DNA of 64,000 nucleotides from Diaporthe sp. PMI_573 (lineage: Eukaryota > Ascomycota > Sordariomycetes > Diaporthales > Diaporthaceae). The translations under genes were made by a program, and so were the position numbers. Where the stretch lies: NCBI GenBank assembly GCA_021399435.1, contig JAJTUP010000001.1, forward strand, positions 2,976,001 to 3,040,000, written 5' to 3'. How positions within the stretch are numbered: position 1 is the first letter of the stretch; the number at the start of each line of letters is the position of its first letter. A model generated the notes under the pieces. That model ran no database searches. It was not told the DNA's origin and saw nothing but the letters and a program-made list of their open reading frames with translations. Below are positions 12,741 to 22,553 of this stretch, piece by piece.

Positions 12741-13515
12741 ATGCTCTCCTACGATTCCCCGATATCTGTCAATGGGCCATCCCCAGTCTCGCCGACCACT
12801 ATGTCCCCAAACCGCCCGGTCATATCATCCTCTAAGCCTGTGCGGCACACCAAACAAGCAGACATAGCCAAGTCTAATAACACTATGGCCACATACACTC
12901 GCGATCAGACCAAACACCACCACATATGGCTTGTCACGGGCCCTGCAGGCTGTGGGAAAAGTACTGTTGCAAAGCACATTGCGGATTCTCTGGGCATGTC
13001 CTACATAGAAGGCGATGATGTAAGCCTCTGATCACACCAGCCTCAACACACATGTCCTCCTACTAACGAGAACTTAGTTCCACCCACCCGCAAACATCGA
13101 GAAGATGAGCAATGGCATCCCACTCACCGACGCCGACCGATGGGACTGGCTCACTCGCCTGCGCGATGAGGCCCTGGCGCAGATTCAGATGGGCAGCAAT
13201 GGTGTCGTTGTCACTTGTTCAGCACTCAAGCGGAAATACCGAGACGTCCTTCGCGTGGCCCCATACTTCTACCCCGGCGCTCAGCTCCACTTCATCTACC
13301 TGCACGCCCCCGAGGAAGTCCTGCTGCAGAGGGTGGCAGCCCGCCAGGGCCACTACATGGGCGCCACCATGGTCCGAAGCCAATTTCAGATCCTGGAGCC
13401 GCCGACGAAGGAGGAGAAGGATGTCATCAGCGTTGATGTCAGCCGGACGATGGAGGAAGTCACCCGTGATGCGCTTGGCCAGGCTGTCAGGAAGCTAGCC
13501 GAGGATGCGGCATGA
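12741..13515 (+). CDS. Gluconokinase (GntK/IDNK family)
   Basis: Phosphorylates D-gluconate to 6-phosphogluconate, feeding the pentose phosphate pathway. Exons are 12741-13019 and 13078-13515; the 58-bp intron starts GTAAGC and carries a perfect TACTAAC branch site. The protein is 238 residues. The P-loop GPAGCGKST is at about 67-75. GDD-FHPPANIEKM spans the splice junction, followed by the family signature PLTDADRWDWL. A CSALKRKYRD segment and the HFIYL strand are also typical. The family is usually 170-200 residues, so an in-frame ATG at 12885, giving 190 residues, is an alternative start. The first 48 residues are Ser/Pro-rich and not conserved-looking. Confidence 0.93.
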
Positions 13516-15239
13516 GTCCTCTCTTCCGTAATCGTTCAAGCCAGCACGTCATTCTTCACAAAGTCTCGAACGTAACGTTCGTGTCCGCATATTCTTTCGG
13601 CGAAAACAATCGGCGCACTGTTTGTAAGGTTGGGGCCAGGATGCCGGCGGGCAAAAGCCAAGGAGTCTTGGGGTCATTGATATGGGAATCGCATTTACAC
13701 AGCTGCTGCCACAGAGTCGTGGCAATTGAATACCAAACACTAGCGTTCATGATATACCTTGCGGGCGACACCGCACATTGCATCCTACCACTGGAAAAGG
13801 AATCATGAGAGTCCTCATTGGACAGGTGAATTCGCAAGATGAGACTTTTGTTGTTTTGACTGACTCAATGAGAGAAAAGAAGAGCGAGGAGAATTCGCTC
13901 AGCCAGCACCAGCGCAAGCCGTACAATAGCTAGCTCACTTGCAATCCGCAGTCTTGGAAAAACAAAAGCCTTATTATGTAAACGGTTTATAACGAAGAAC
14001 AACGCCACGTCTCGTTCATCCCTCCCTCCCGCGCGCCCAGCCCGGTTTCAGTGACAGTCCGGACCGGTGCCCCGGGTGCTCAGGGTTTCCCATTTGTCTA
14101 TGCCACACGTGAGGGTCGCTCGATACGACTTCCAAGGTTTTCAGGTATTAACACAGCCCAAATAAGAAATGCAGGTAATACTACCGAGTCCCTCACCTAC
14201 CCACCTGAACACTGGAGGACCAATACAGGGGATAGAGCCAATAACGCATCCGCCTCGATATTCGAAGGAGTTGGGTCCTGCTAGCTGCTTCAATGCGTCA
14301 CGCCGCCCTCCCTCTCCGTGAACCAGCAGCCCGGCCTGGCAGCCATGCGTCGGCCGAGTACTGCCCGAATACTCACATTGACTTCAGAAATACCTCACAG
14401 CCACCACCACCATCACCACCACCACCACCATCACCATCACCCCTCTTTCACCCCAGCGTCCAGGCCAGCAAGCAAAGGGGCCTCGCGTGGGTGAGATGCA
14501 GTCATACGGGCTTGTCTTCTGTCCCGCCAGTCCCGGATATCATTCGACCACGTGTAGCAACGGCGCCAGTAATCCGCTCGCTGGCCGTGTCCGTCCGGGC
14601 CCCTTCTCTTACTTAAACACCCATGCCAAGTCCCCAAGGAACGTGACACCAGTAGAGGGCACCTCCTGCACACCCTCACGGCGACTGACCGGTGTGTCGA
14701 TTCATTTGTCCTAGCGACAGCCCTTGGAGAATAGGCTGAAAGAGTGGAAAATAAGAAATAAGCTCTTACTTTTAGTACGGGGGACGGCCCGCCTCGTTCT
14801 TTTACTTCGCCCTCGTTCCTTGACTCGTCATTTTTCACATCGGAGAAATGGAGGAAACAAAACTGATGTGCAGCGGCTGCGCCTGACAACCAACCTGCCG
14901 CAAGTGACATAATACGGAACACAGGATCGCCGTGGCCTGGATTGTTCGGCGCCGTCGGGGCATAGTCGCGCGAGGCTACGTTGCGGCGGGTACCATACCC
15001 GGCATGATGAAGGGAAGAGGGAGCAAGCAAGCTGGTCGCGCCAGGGGCCGCATATGATATGTGAGCAGCGTGCACACCGAGGTCACAATTTGTGGGGGGA
15101 TGCAGGGAGTGTTGAGCATCCCGAGGATGTTGGGACGGCAAGTGTTCCGAAATCAAGCAAGCCAGGGCAGGTCTTGTGGCCCGTTTTGGGAAGGGGATTA
15201 TTGTTTGCTGCCTTAATTTTTATTGCCCTGCGCCAATAT
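13516..15239. other. Convergent intergenic region
   Basis: About 1.7 kb between the 3' ends of gluconokinase and BCKDH E2. It contains a CAC/CAT microsatellite at 14400-14440 and otherwise only short frames. A 239-codon frame on the minus strand (14437-15156) has no recognisable domain and I do not call it. Confidence 0.55.
14400..14440. repeat. CAC/CAT trinucleotide microsatellite
   Basis: A run of CAC with interspersed CAT units over about 40 bases. It lies in non-coding DNA. Confidence 0.8.
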
Positions 15240-16880
15240 CTACCGCAGATGCATGACCATCACGTCCGGCTCCTCGACCAAACTCCTCACCACCCCGGCG
15301 GCCCTCGCCATGGTCGCCCCGTCCACGACCCTGTGGTCCGCGGACCAGCTGAAGTTGCACACGTTCTTGACGCCCCTGACCGCCCACGAGCCGTCGACGT
15401 GGGCGACGTCGGGCACGTCGCGCATGCGCCCGACGCCCAGGATGGCGACCTGCCCGTCCACGATGACGGGGCTGCAGTAGGTGCCGCCGATGCTGCCGAT
15501 GTTGCTGACCGTGATGGTGCCCCCGGACATGTCCTGCGGGGAGAGCCTCCCCGCGGCCGCGAGCCCCTGCAGCCGGAGCAGTTCGGCCGCGATGGTGAGG
15601 ATGCTGTGCGCGGCGACGTCCTTGATCACAGGCACGAGGAGGCCCTGCGGCGTGTCCATCGCCACCCCGATGTTGTGCTGCGACCTGTAGACCACGGCCG
15701 GCTTCTCGCCCGCGGATGCGTCCACACGCGCGTTGAGGATGGGGTACTGCTGCAATGCCATTGACACGGCCTTGATGATGAAGGGGAGGTAGGAGAGTTT
15801 TGTCACGCCCTGGTTGCTGGGGATAACGGGCGCTGGGGACGAGGGCGATGAGGAGAGGACCTTGTTCAGCCGGCCGCGCAGGGCCGAGAGGTCGGTAAAG
15901 TCGATCTCATCGGCGTAGAGGAAGTGCGGGATGCTCAGCGACCGGGTCATGGCCTTGAACATCTGCTCCTGGGTCTTGGTCAGGGGCTGGCGGTCCTCTA
16001 TTTGGACACCAGCCGATGCAGAAAACCGGGGTGATGTCGCTGCGCCGGGGCCGGGCTGGGGAGGGTGCGCGGCGCCGTTGTCCCGGGCCTGGATGAACCT
16101 GTAGATGTCCTCCTTGAGAACCCGGCCGTCCTTTCCCGTCCCTTCCACCTCCAGTATATCCACGTTCCGGTCTTTAGAGAGGTGCCGAACGGCAGGCGTC
16201 GCCAAAGCGGCATGTTTCCCCTTGGGCTTAGCCGGAGCAGTCTCCACTGCCGCGTTGTTGGACGGGCCTGGTGCCGGTTTTTGTGGAGACGCCGGCTCCG
16301 TTTCACTCTGCTGCGAGGCTGGTGCTGTCTTCTCGTCGGCCCCAGCGCCGGAAGGTGTCAACTTGTCCAGTGTCTCCTGGCTGACGTCGCCCAGGATGTC
16401 GATGTCCACAAAGGGCTTGCCGACCTTGGCCATGTCGCCGGCGTCATAGTAGAGTTTCTTGACAACGCCCGAGAAGCGCGAGGTGATCTCGACCGAGGCC
16501 TTGTCGCTTTGTACCTCGCATAGAGGCGAGAACTCCTCAACGCGGGCTTCGGGCTCGACGAACCATTGTATGATCTCGCATTCGACGATTCCTGTTGGGG
16601 CGAGGTTGGTGAGAACTCAAGGCTGTGCGGGGGGGGGGGGTTGAGGAGGTATCTGACCTTCGCCGATGTCAGCTAGCAACACTGGCTTCACCACCTGCCG
16701 CGTGGGTGTAGAATGAAAGCATCTCCGCGGTTGGAATGGAGCGGTGTGTCTTGGTTCGGAGTGTGGCCTCGTGGAGAATGGGGACGCTGGTGTCGCAGCT
16801 ATTGTGGTGGATGCTCGACTTATACGTTGGGCCAGCTGCCACTGAAGCCGCAGCGCGCGAGGAGAGCGTCGCATGAGCAT
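15240..16880 (-). CDS. Branched-chain 2-oxoacid dehydrogenase E2 (dihydrolipoyl transacylase)
   Basis: E2 core of the mitochondrial branched-chain ketoacid dehydrogenase complex, acting in Val, Leu and Ile breakdown. Exon 1 is 16880-16658 and exon 2 is 16591-15240, joined in the codon for Gly75; total 524 residues. An Arg-rich, Ser/Thr-rich presequence precedes KPVLLADIGEG, the start of the lipoyl domain. The lipoylated lysine lies in SDKASVEI (about residue 105). The E1/E3-binding domain lies at about 205-238 (ATPAVRHLSKD...GRVLKEDI). The acyltransferase core ends with the catalytic DHRVVDG (His about 494). Family members with one lipoyl domain and this DIGEG and core fit BCKDH E2 better than pyruvate or 2-oxoglutarate E2. 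The intron contains a 12-base G/C homopolymer. It is divergent from ATP10, with 429 bp between the starts. Confidence 0.93.
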
Positions 16881-17309
16881 TGTGTCAACGAGAGAAGGGC
16901 GAGAGAAGGTTGCGGGGAAAGGAATCTACATCTCTCGGGTCAATTGGACAATTATCGTGTGCAAGGCCCCCAATATTACCGTGCTTGGGCCTGCTGTTCT
17001 GAGCCGTTCTCCGTCGAGTCCATGGCCAAACAAAGCCGAGTCCAGCCATGCCATGCCCGAGTGACGTCCCCTCCGCTGGTAGCCGCTGCTTTCCCCACGC
17101 AGGGGGTAGCGGGCACGCGGGGCTCAAAGCTTCCAGAAAACCTGGGGCTTGCCGGCCGGGCGCCCTGATCCCTGCAGTAGCCTGCAGCACCATTGCAGCC
17201 GGCCAAAATTTCCGAGCGCGAGCTTGATCAAGCTCGATCGGAGCGACCACCTCCAAGCTGCAGCTCGTCCCCGGCCAGCAATCGGTGAAAGACTGAAGCA
17301 TCCAACACA
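16881..17309. promoter_or_regulatory. Shared divergent promoter region, BCKDH E2 / ATP10
   Basis: This 429-bp interval separates the start codons of two divergent genes, both encoding mitochondrial proteins. No TATA box is obvious. Shared control is an inference from the geometry. Confidence 0.45.
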
Positions 17310-18456
17310 ATGCTCAAAAGGACGGTAGCACGGCCTATCTTGCGGCCCTTCACCAGGCCAACAAACGCTTGTTTGTTGTGCCAATGGCGAACCTTTGTCA
17401 CGACCTATCCTCGCCTCAAAAACCCCAATCCGAACAAGCTGTCAGAGACTACGGCTTCGAAGACTCCCGAGAACACTGCCCCAGGAGCAGCCACCTCGTC
17501 CGAGCCAAGTCCACTGGCCGATGCGCCGCGATCATACGGCACGAGGGTCGAGGAGTTCAGGCCCAAGGTCTTGTCCCGGCCCATAGGCCTGAACCACCCG
17601 CCCAGTCCGGGTGAGAACACCGGCGTCGACCTGCGTTCTCTGAAGCAGCGGAGGGATGACTTTGTCGACTATGACGCGCATCTGAAGAGGCGCGAACAAT
17701 TGTGAGTCCGAGCCGAGTCGAGGCCCAGGTCGCAGGCCTTGCCGCGCATAGCTAATCGCGCCTTGCAGAAAATCGCAGATGGCCCGTCCGTACTTCCGCG
17801 ACTGGACCAACCTGGCCCTCCACAAGGGCAAGACCTTCCTCGCCCCTCCACGACTTTTCAAGCACGACAAGTCTCTTTACTTCCCGAACCTTTTTGGTCA
17901 CACGCTCCTCAAGGACACGAGCCTGGCACGGGACACGACGCCCGTGCTCGCCGGCAAGGCCACTGTGGTCGCCATATATAGCTCGGATTGGGCCTGGAAG
18001 CAGGCGAACAGCTTTATGGGGAAGAAGGAAAACCCCGAGTTGCACGAGATTCTCGACAAGAACAAGGGCAAGGCACAACTGGTCCAGATCAACGTCGAGG
18101 ATACCTCGTACCTGAAATACTGGATTGTCCGCATGGTGGCGGGATCTCTACGGAGGGAAGTAGGCAAGGAGAATTGGGACAAATACTTCCTCGTCAGGAA
18201 AGGCGTGTCCGATGAGATCAGGGAGTCGATCGGATATCTGAACAGCAAGGTCGGGTACACATACCTGGTGGACGGGGACTGGAGGATCCGTTGGGCGGGG
18301 AGCGGACCGGCTGAGCCCGACGAGAGGGAGTCCTTGACTAGAGGGCTCGAGAGGCTCCTGGACGAGGCGGACAAGGGAGTATGGTCTGGATCGAGGCCTG
18401 CGGAGAAGACAGCAACCGCAGAAGCGAGCGGAAAGAGTGCAAGCAGGTGGACATGA
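17310..18456 (+). CDS. ATP10: Mitochondrial ATPase complex subunit ATP10
   Basis: Assembly factor needed to build the Fo sector of mitochondrial ATP synthase (Atp6 interaction in yeast). Exons 17310-17701 and 17769-18456 join within a Leu codon and give 359 residues. The N-terminus (MLKRTVARPILRPF...) is a basic presequence. The central region contains the family hallmarks: YFRDWTNLALHKGK, YFPNLFGHTL, then a thioredoxin-like segment with VVAIYSSDWA and a conserved VGYTYLVDGDWRIRWAGSG near the end. The C-terminal 40 residues are an unconserved Ser/Ala-rich tail. The next gene, GOS1, ends only 180 bp downstream on the other strand. Confidence 0.92.
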
Positions 18457-18636
18457 AACCCCGTCATTGCTCTCGTTACACCCTAGGATACCCCATTCAA
18501 TGTACAAAACATTCTCGTGCCAAGCCTTGAATGTCACCGCCTCGAACGCCATGCCGCCAAATGTTGATGCATTGCCCGCAATCCAAAACCCCACCGCACA
18601 TGCCAAAACAGCCTGCCACCCGGTTCCGGCCAACTT

Positions 18637-19436
18637 TTATAAGAAGAACCAGAACATCAGAAAGCAAAACGCGACGAAACTGCCCATTATAAACCCGTCC
18701 CTCTGCTTCCTCGCCGATATCCTCCCTATCAGCGAGTTGATGCCGGGCACCTGGCTCGCGGCGAGCGTGATCCTGCGGTTGATGTTGGCGAGCGTCTCCC
18801 TCTGCAGCGTGAAGCTCTCCTGCACGGCGTAGGCCTGCGACAGCACGCTGTCGGCGGCGTCGTGGCTCCTGTCGACGCGCCGCCGCTCCTCGAGCATGTA
18901 GTCGGCCTCGGCCTGCTCCGGGTTCGACGCGCGGTACGACTCGATGTCGTCGCGGACGTTGGACAGCAGGTTGGCGCGGTTGCGCGCCTCCGAGAGGTTC
19001 GACTTGAGTCGGGCCAGGTCCTTGTTGTGGGCGGCGAGCTTCTCGCGCAGCAGGGCCAGGTTGTTTTGTTTCAGGGCCGAGGAGGTGAGGGTCGCGTCGG
19101 AGTCGAGGAGGCGGTTGAGCTGGGTGATGACGTTCTCTCGCTGGGGACGGGGGTTGTCAGTCTAAAGATGCGGCATGATGTGCGGATGGCTGCCTCACCT
19201 TCGCGAGGAGGTCCTCTAGCCTTGCTTCCGTGGTCCTTTCCTCCTCTGTTGGCTTCTGCGGGATGTTCGGTGCTGTCGAGAACTGCGAGTAGGTGTGAAA
19301 CAAAGACTCCGTCTGAAGCCCTGGGTTAGCTACAGCCCTCGAATTCCCCATTGATATGGCTGCTAACCTGCGACTCTAATGATCGTGCCTGTTGCCGTAG
19401 TTGCGCCCAGCCGTTGTTGCCGGTTGAGGATGCCAT
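18637..19436 (-). CDS. GOS1: Golgi SNARE GOS1 (Qb-SNARE, GOSR1/GS28 family)
   Basis: Membrane-fusion SNARE of intra-Golgi and ER-Golgi transport. Exons are 19436-19368, 19312-19199 and 19140-18637, all phase 0, with introns of 55 and 58 bp; 228 residues. It starts MASSTGNNGWAQLRQQARSL, matching the family's short N-terminal helix. Central coiled-coil helices follow (RENVITQLNRLL, LAAHNKDLARL). The SNARE helix reads HDAADSVLSQAYAVQESF and continues with TLANINRRI; the region ends with a single C-terminal anchor (GSFVAFCFLMFWFFL). Length matches the usual 220-250. The acceptor of intron 1 is the second of two nearby AGs, chosen because it keeps the frame. Confidence 0.93.
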
Positions 19437-20126
19437 GGTCGTCTTGGTGGTGGTGTCCAGAGGCGGACTTGGTGTTTCGGCTGGGGCGGTCGTGCAGCGG
19501 TAGCAACAATCCTAGTGCGACTGCCTGCGCAAGACAGCACACAAGGTCGAGGGCACGTAGTAAGATGAGTCTCTTGTCGGTAAAGTAATTGGCGATCTGG
19601 TGTACGGGTGGAGATGCATGTGCATGTAGAGTGGTGCTCTGCTGTAGGATACCTCCGCGTTGTTAGGACGAGCTGCTGGCCTGTCGTCACACCTGACGGA
19701 AAGCCGACACAAGAGACAATGCTGTACGAATGGAGACAGGGTCCATCATAGGATGCTTATCAGGAGGTACCCTTATAGTGCGACCACCACCTGTTGGTGA
19801 CTCGTACTGCTGTTTGGACCCCTAGCGTCCCGTCGAGCGGGCCCCCTGCCCAGCACGGCCATTCGCGAAGGAGCCTAGCGCAGCTGACTCCTGCAGTCGC
19901 CTGCCGCCAGTCGCGGAAAGCCTGAGTCTTTGGCCTGCAAAACCGCACCGCGGGCCAAACGACCCGGCGACTGGTATACTTTTCTCCGAAAATTTCCTGC
20001 GTTGACTGCCCACAGGCTTTTCCTAAACTCCACCAAGGACGACAAGGCGCCTTCCCGTGAACGACCAGCAACTTGCCCTTCTGCCCGCCCCCGACAGACG
20101 ACGTTAAATCGACAATACCTTCGAAA
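19437..20126. promoter_or_regulatory. Divergent promoter region, GOS1 / RPL35
   Basis: A 690-bp non-coding stretch between the start codons of GOS1 and RPL35. I see no TATA box and no recognisable ribosomal-protein gene element by eye. Confidence 0.45.
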
Positions 20127-20889
20127 ATGGTGCGTTACGACTCCGATTCCGATTTTTTGCGAAGCTCTGGGCGGTAATTGGGCTGCAGGAGTGCATTTCC
20201 TGCTGCGCCAAACCACCCCCCACTACCAGCCGACCGCGATTGACGACTCCTCGAATGGGTAACTGACAATGCTGCAGTCTTCCGCAAAGATCAAGGCCGG
20301 CCAGCTGTGGTCCAAGAACAAGGACGAGCTCACCAAGACCCTCGGCGAGCTGAAGACCGAGCTCGGCCAGCTGCGCATCCAGAAGATCGCCTCCTCCGGA
20401 ACCAAGCTGAACAAGATGTGAGCGGAAACCCGAACCCCATACGATACACACCACGCGACGCATACAACGAAACAGTCGCTCCACGTGCCCGAGCCCTGGA
20501 TGACACATGGCATCGGTTAAGGAGCATGGGAGCTAACGATGGGGTTCTTGTTACAGCCACGACCTCCGAAAGTCGATCGCCCGCGTTCTCACCATCATCA
20601 ACGCCAAGGAGCGACACCACCTCCGCCTCTTCTACAAGAACAAGAAGTACCTGCCTCTCGACCTCCGCGCCAAGCAGACCCGCGCCATCCGTCGTCGTCT
20701 GTCTCCCGAGGACGCCTCAAGGAAGCTCGAGAAGACGAAGAAGCGCCAGCAGCACTTCCCTCAGCGCAAATACGCCATCAAGGTTCGTTGACAACGAAAC
20801 ACCTAGGGGCAGCAAGGAATATTGGATTGTCCCCAAGGCTGTGACTGGCATGCAACGTGCTAACTGGTGGGACACAGGCTTCCGCATAA
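20127..20889 (+). CDS. RPL35: 60S ribosomal protein L35 (uL29)
   Basis: Large-subunit protein near the polypeptide exit tunnel. Exon 1 is only the ATG (20127-20129); the first intron (GTGCGT...CTGCAG, 148 bp) follows directly. Further exons are 20278-20417, 20557-20782 and 20878-20889, giving 126 residues. Sequence features are [15 protein letters not shown] at the start, the [15 protein letters not shown] helix and [17 protein letters not shown]. The basic C-terminal half ([28 protein letters not shown]) completes the family. The last intron has a weaker GTTCGT donor but a GCTAAC branch site just before CACAG, and splicing gives the end KASA. If unspliced, the protein would end KVR at 20789. 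The ATG-only first exon is strongly supported because the protein otherwise lacks a start. Confidence 0.94.
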
Positions 20890-22553
20890 AGTGGCAAACG
20901 GCGTCGGCATTTGAGGGTTTTTGGTAATTGAAGCAGGTCAAGGCAAAAAGGCTACAGGTCGCTGGCGTGGTTTTCCGAGAATCAAAAAAAGAAAAAAGAC
21001 GATTCCACGCATTCTCGTATGGCATCACAGGGCACAAATCTGTTTTCCGCTACGGGTCTCGGTGTTATGAGGATATATGACAGCAAGCCCGGATACCTAG
21101 TCAACCAGATAGCTCCAAAAGAGAGCTCGAGTTGACTTCACCACCACCACCACCTACTCCCTCGTGTGAAAGGCCAAGGCCAAGGTTGAGACTATCCAGA
21201 CGGCGCGGCGGTCGAAGACCCTCGGCGACATCGATGAACGTGGATTGGTTGTCGGAGGCCCTTCCCGATGCTGGTTTGCAGTCATCGAGGATGTCAAAAA
21301 ACGCCCCCGATGCTGTGTGGTGCACTTGGAGGAATAGACTAAATGACTGGTCAATTCCTGCCCGAAAGTACATTCTTTCTTGCTCAATGCTGTCCAGCCC
21401 ATTCGTGTGCCTCACTAGCTGCCAGTAACATTCTCAGTCTTCAACAAAGTGGCCCCCTTAGTGAGTACAGCGTTTCTCAGGTGTGCGACGACTAGATGGG
21501 TATACTCTTGCCATCGTAAGAAACAAAATCCGACAAGGCTGCCGCATTGCATTTAAATTTTGCCACTCGGAAAATAAAGCGAACGTTGAAACACACATCC
21601 TCAACCAAGTATATCAACAACCCTTAAGGTCCGTTCCTCTTGCGTCCAATGGATCTGATAGCGAGTGGCCTCACATCCCCAACTCCGGTCTTGACTCCTG
21701 TCCCACTCTGTTCGTGTGACCTGCTTGCAAGGACTCCAGCCGTCAAGGCGTGCAGAAGCGACGATCAGCGGAGCGCAGTGACGATGCCGGCTGAAGTCCA
21801 TACTCCGTGGATTTACTGTTCTGCCACTCTCTGCAGTCAGCAGCATTTCTTTTAGATGAGATCACTGGCTACCACTGAGCCTCACAAACACAGCCACTTC
21901 ACACCCAGCTCTAGTAGAAACTGCGTCTTATGGCTTGCGCGCTGTCGATTAATTTTTTGTTAGTCTTGCTGACCCTGCCAGCAGCATTAACAGTTGAGAC
22001 TCAGCAGCTTGAAATGATCTCCTTACCACACACTCGAACAAGCAGTGCATCATTGATTTCTTGTCTGAAGAAACAGCTGGTATTACTGATTGTCTTGTAT
22101 GTTAACGGTCACGCTAGAACGAGCACATAGCCCGTGCTGAAGAGAACAGAGCGTCACAGAAAGCACAAGCCCAATGTACTGAGCCAGTTGTAACAATTAC
22201 TTCGCTTCATAAAGCACCAGACTATATACTATCACCATGTTCGCCGTCTCCGTGTAGCCCTCCCCCCTTTCCACTTCTTCCTCAATCGAGCAAGAAGCTG
22301 TCCTGTTGAACGCCAACCGCTGTGCATATTCCTGGTATTGTGGGTATCATCTCATTATGCCATGACGCTTTTTCCTCTGCGTTGCTGTCGTCTCTTGTGT
22401 CGAGCCACGAATTTGACCCGTCCAAAGACCTCGTTGACACTCGCAAAAAGGGATGGACCCAGCAAATTATGGGTCAAGGGAAAATAGAAAAGCACAAGAG
22501 GAAGTTTTTTTAGGGGGAAAAAAAAAAGAGAAAAGGAGACAATGCCTGCCACT
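20890..22553. other. Convergent intergenic region
   Basis: 1.66 kb between the 3' ends of RPL35 and the zinc regulator. It has a short CCA repeat at about 21139-21152 and AT-richer DNA from 21500 to 22260. I find no convincing gene. Confidence 0.55.

Noticed and set aside
14437..15156. 239-codon frame on the minus strand
   Set aside because: No recognisable motif, irregular composition, and no splice partners. It lies in an otherwise gene-free 3' flank.
15054..15764. 236-codon frame opposite the BCKDH E2 gene
   Set aside because: Antisense shadow of a GC-rich coding exon; His/Arg/Asp-rich text typical of such shadows.
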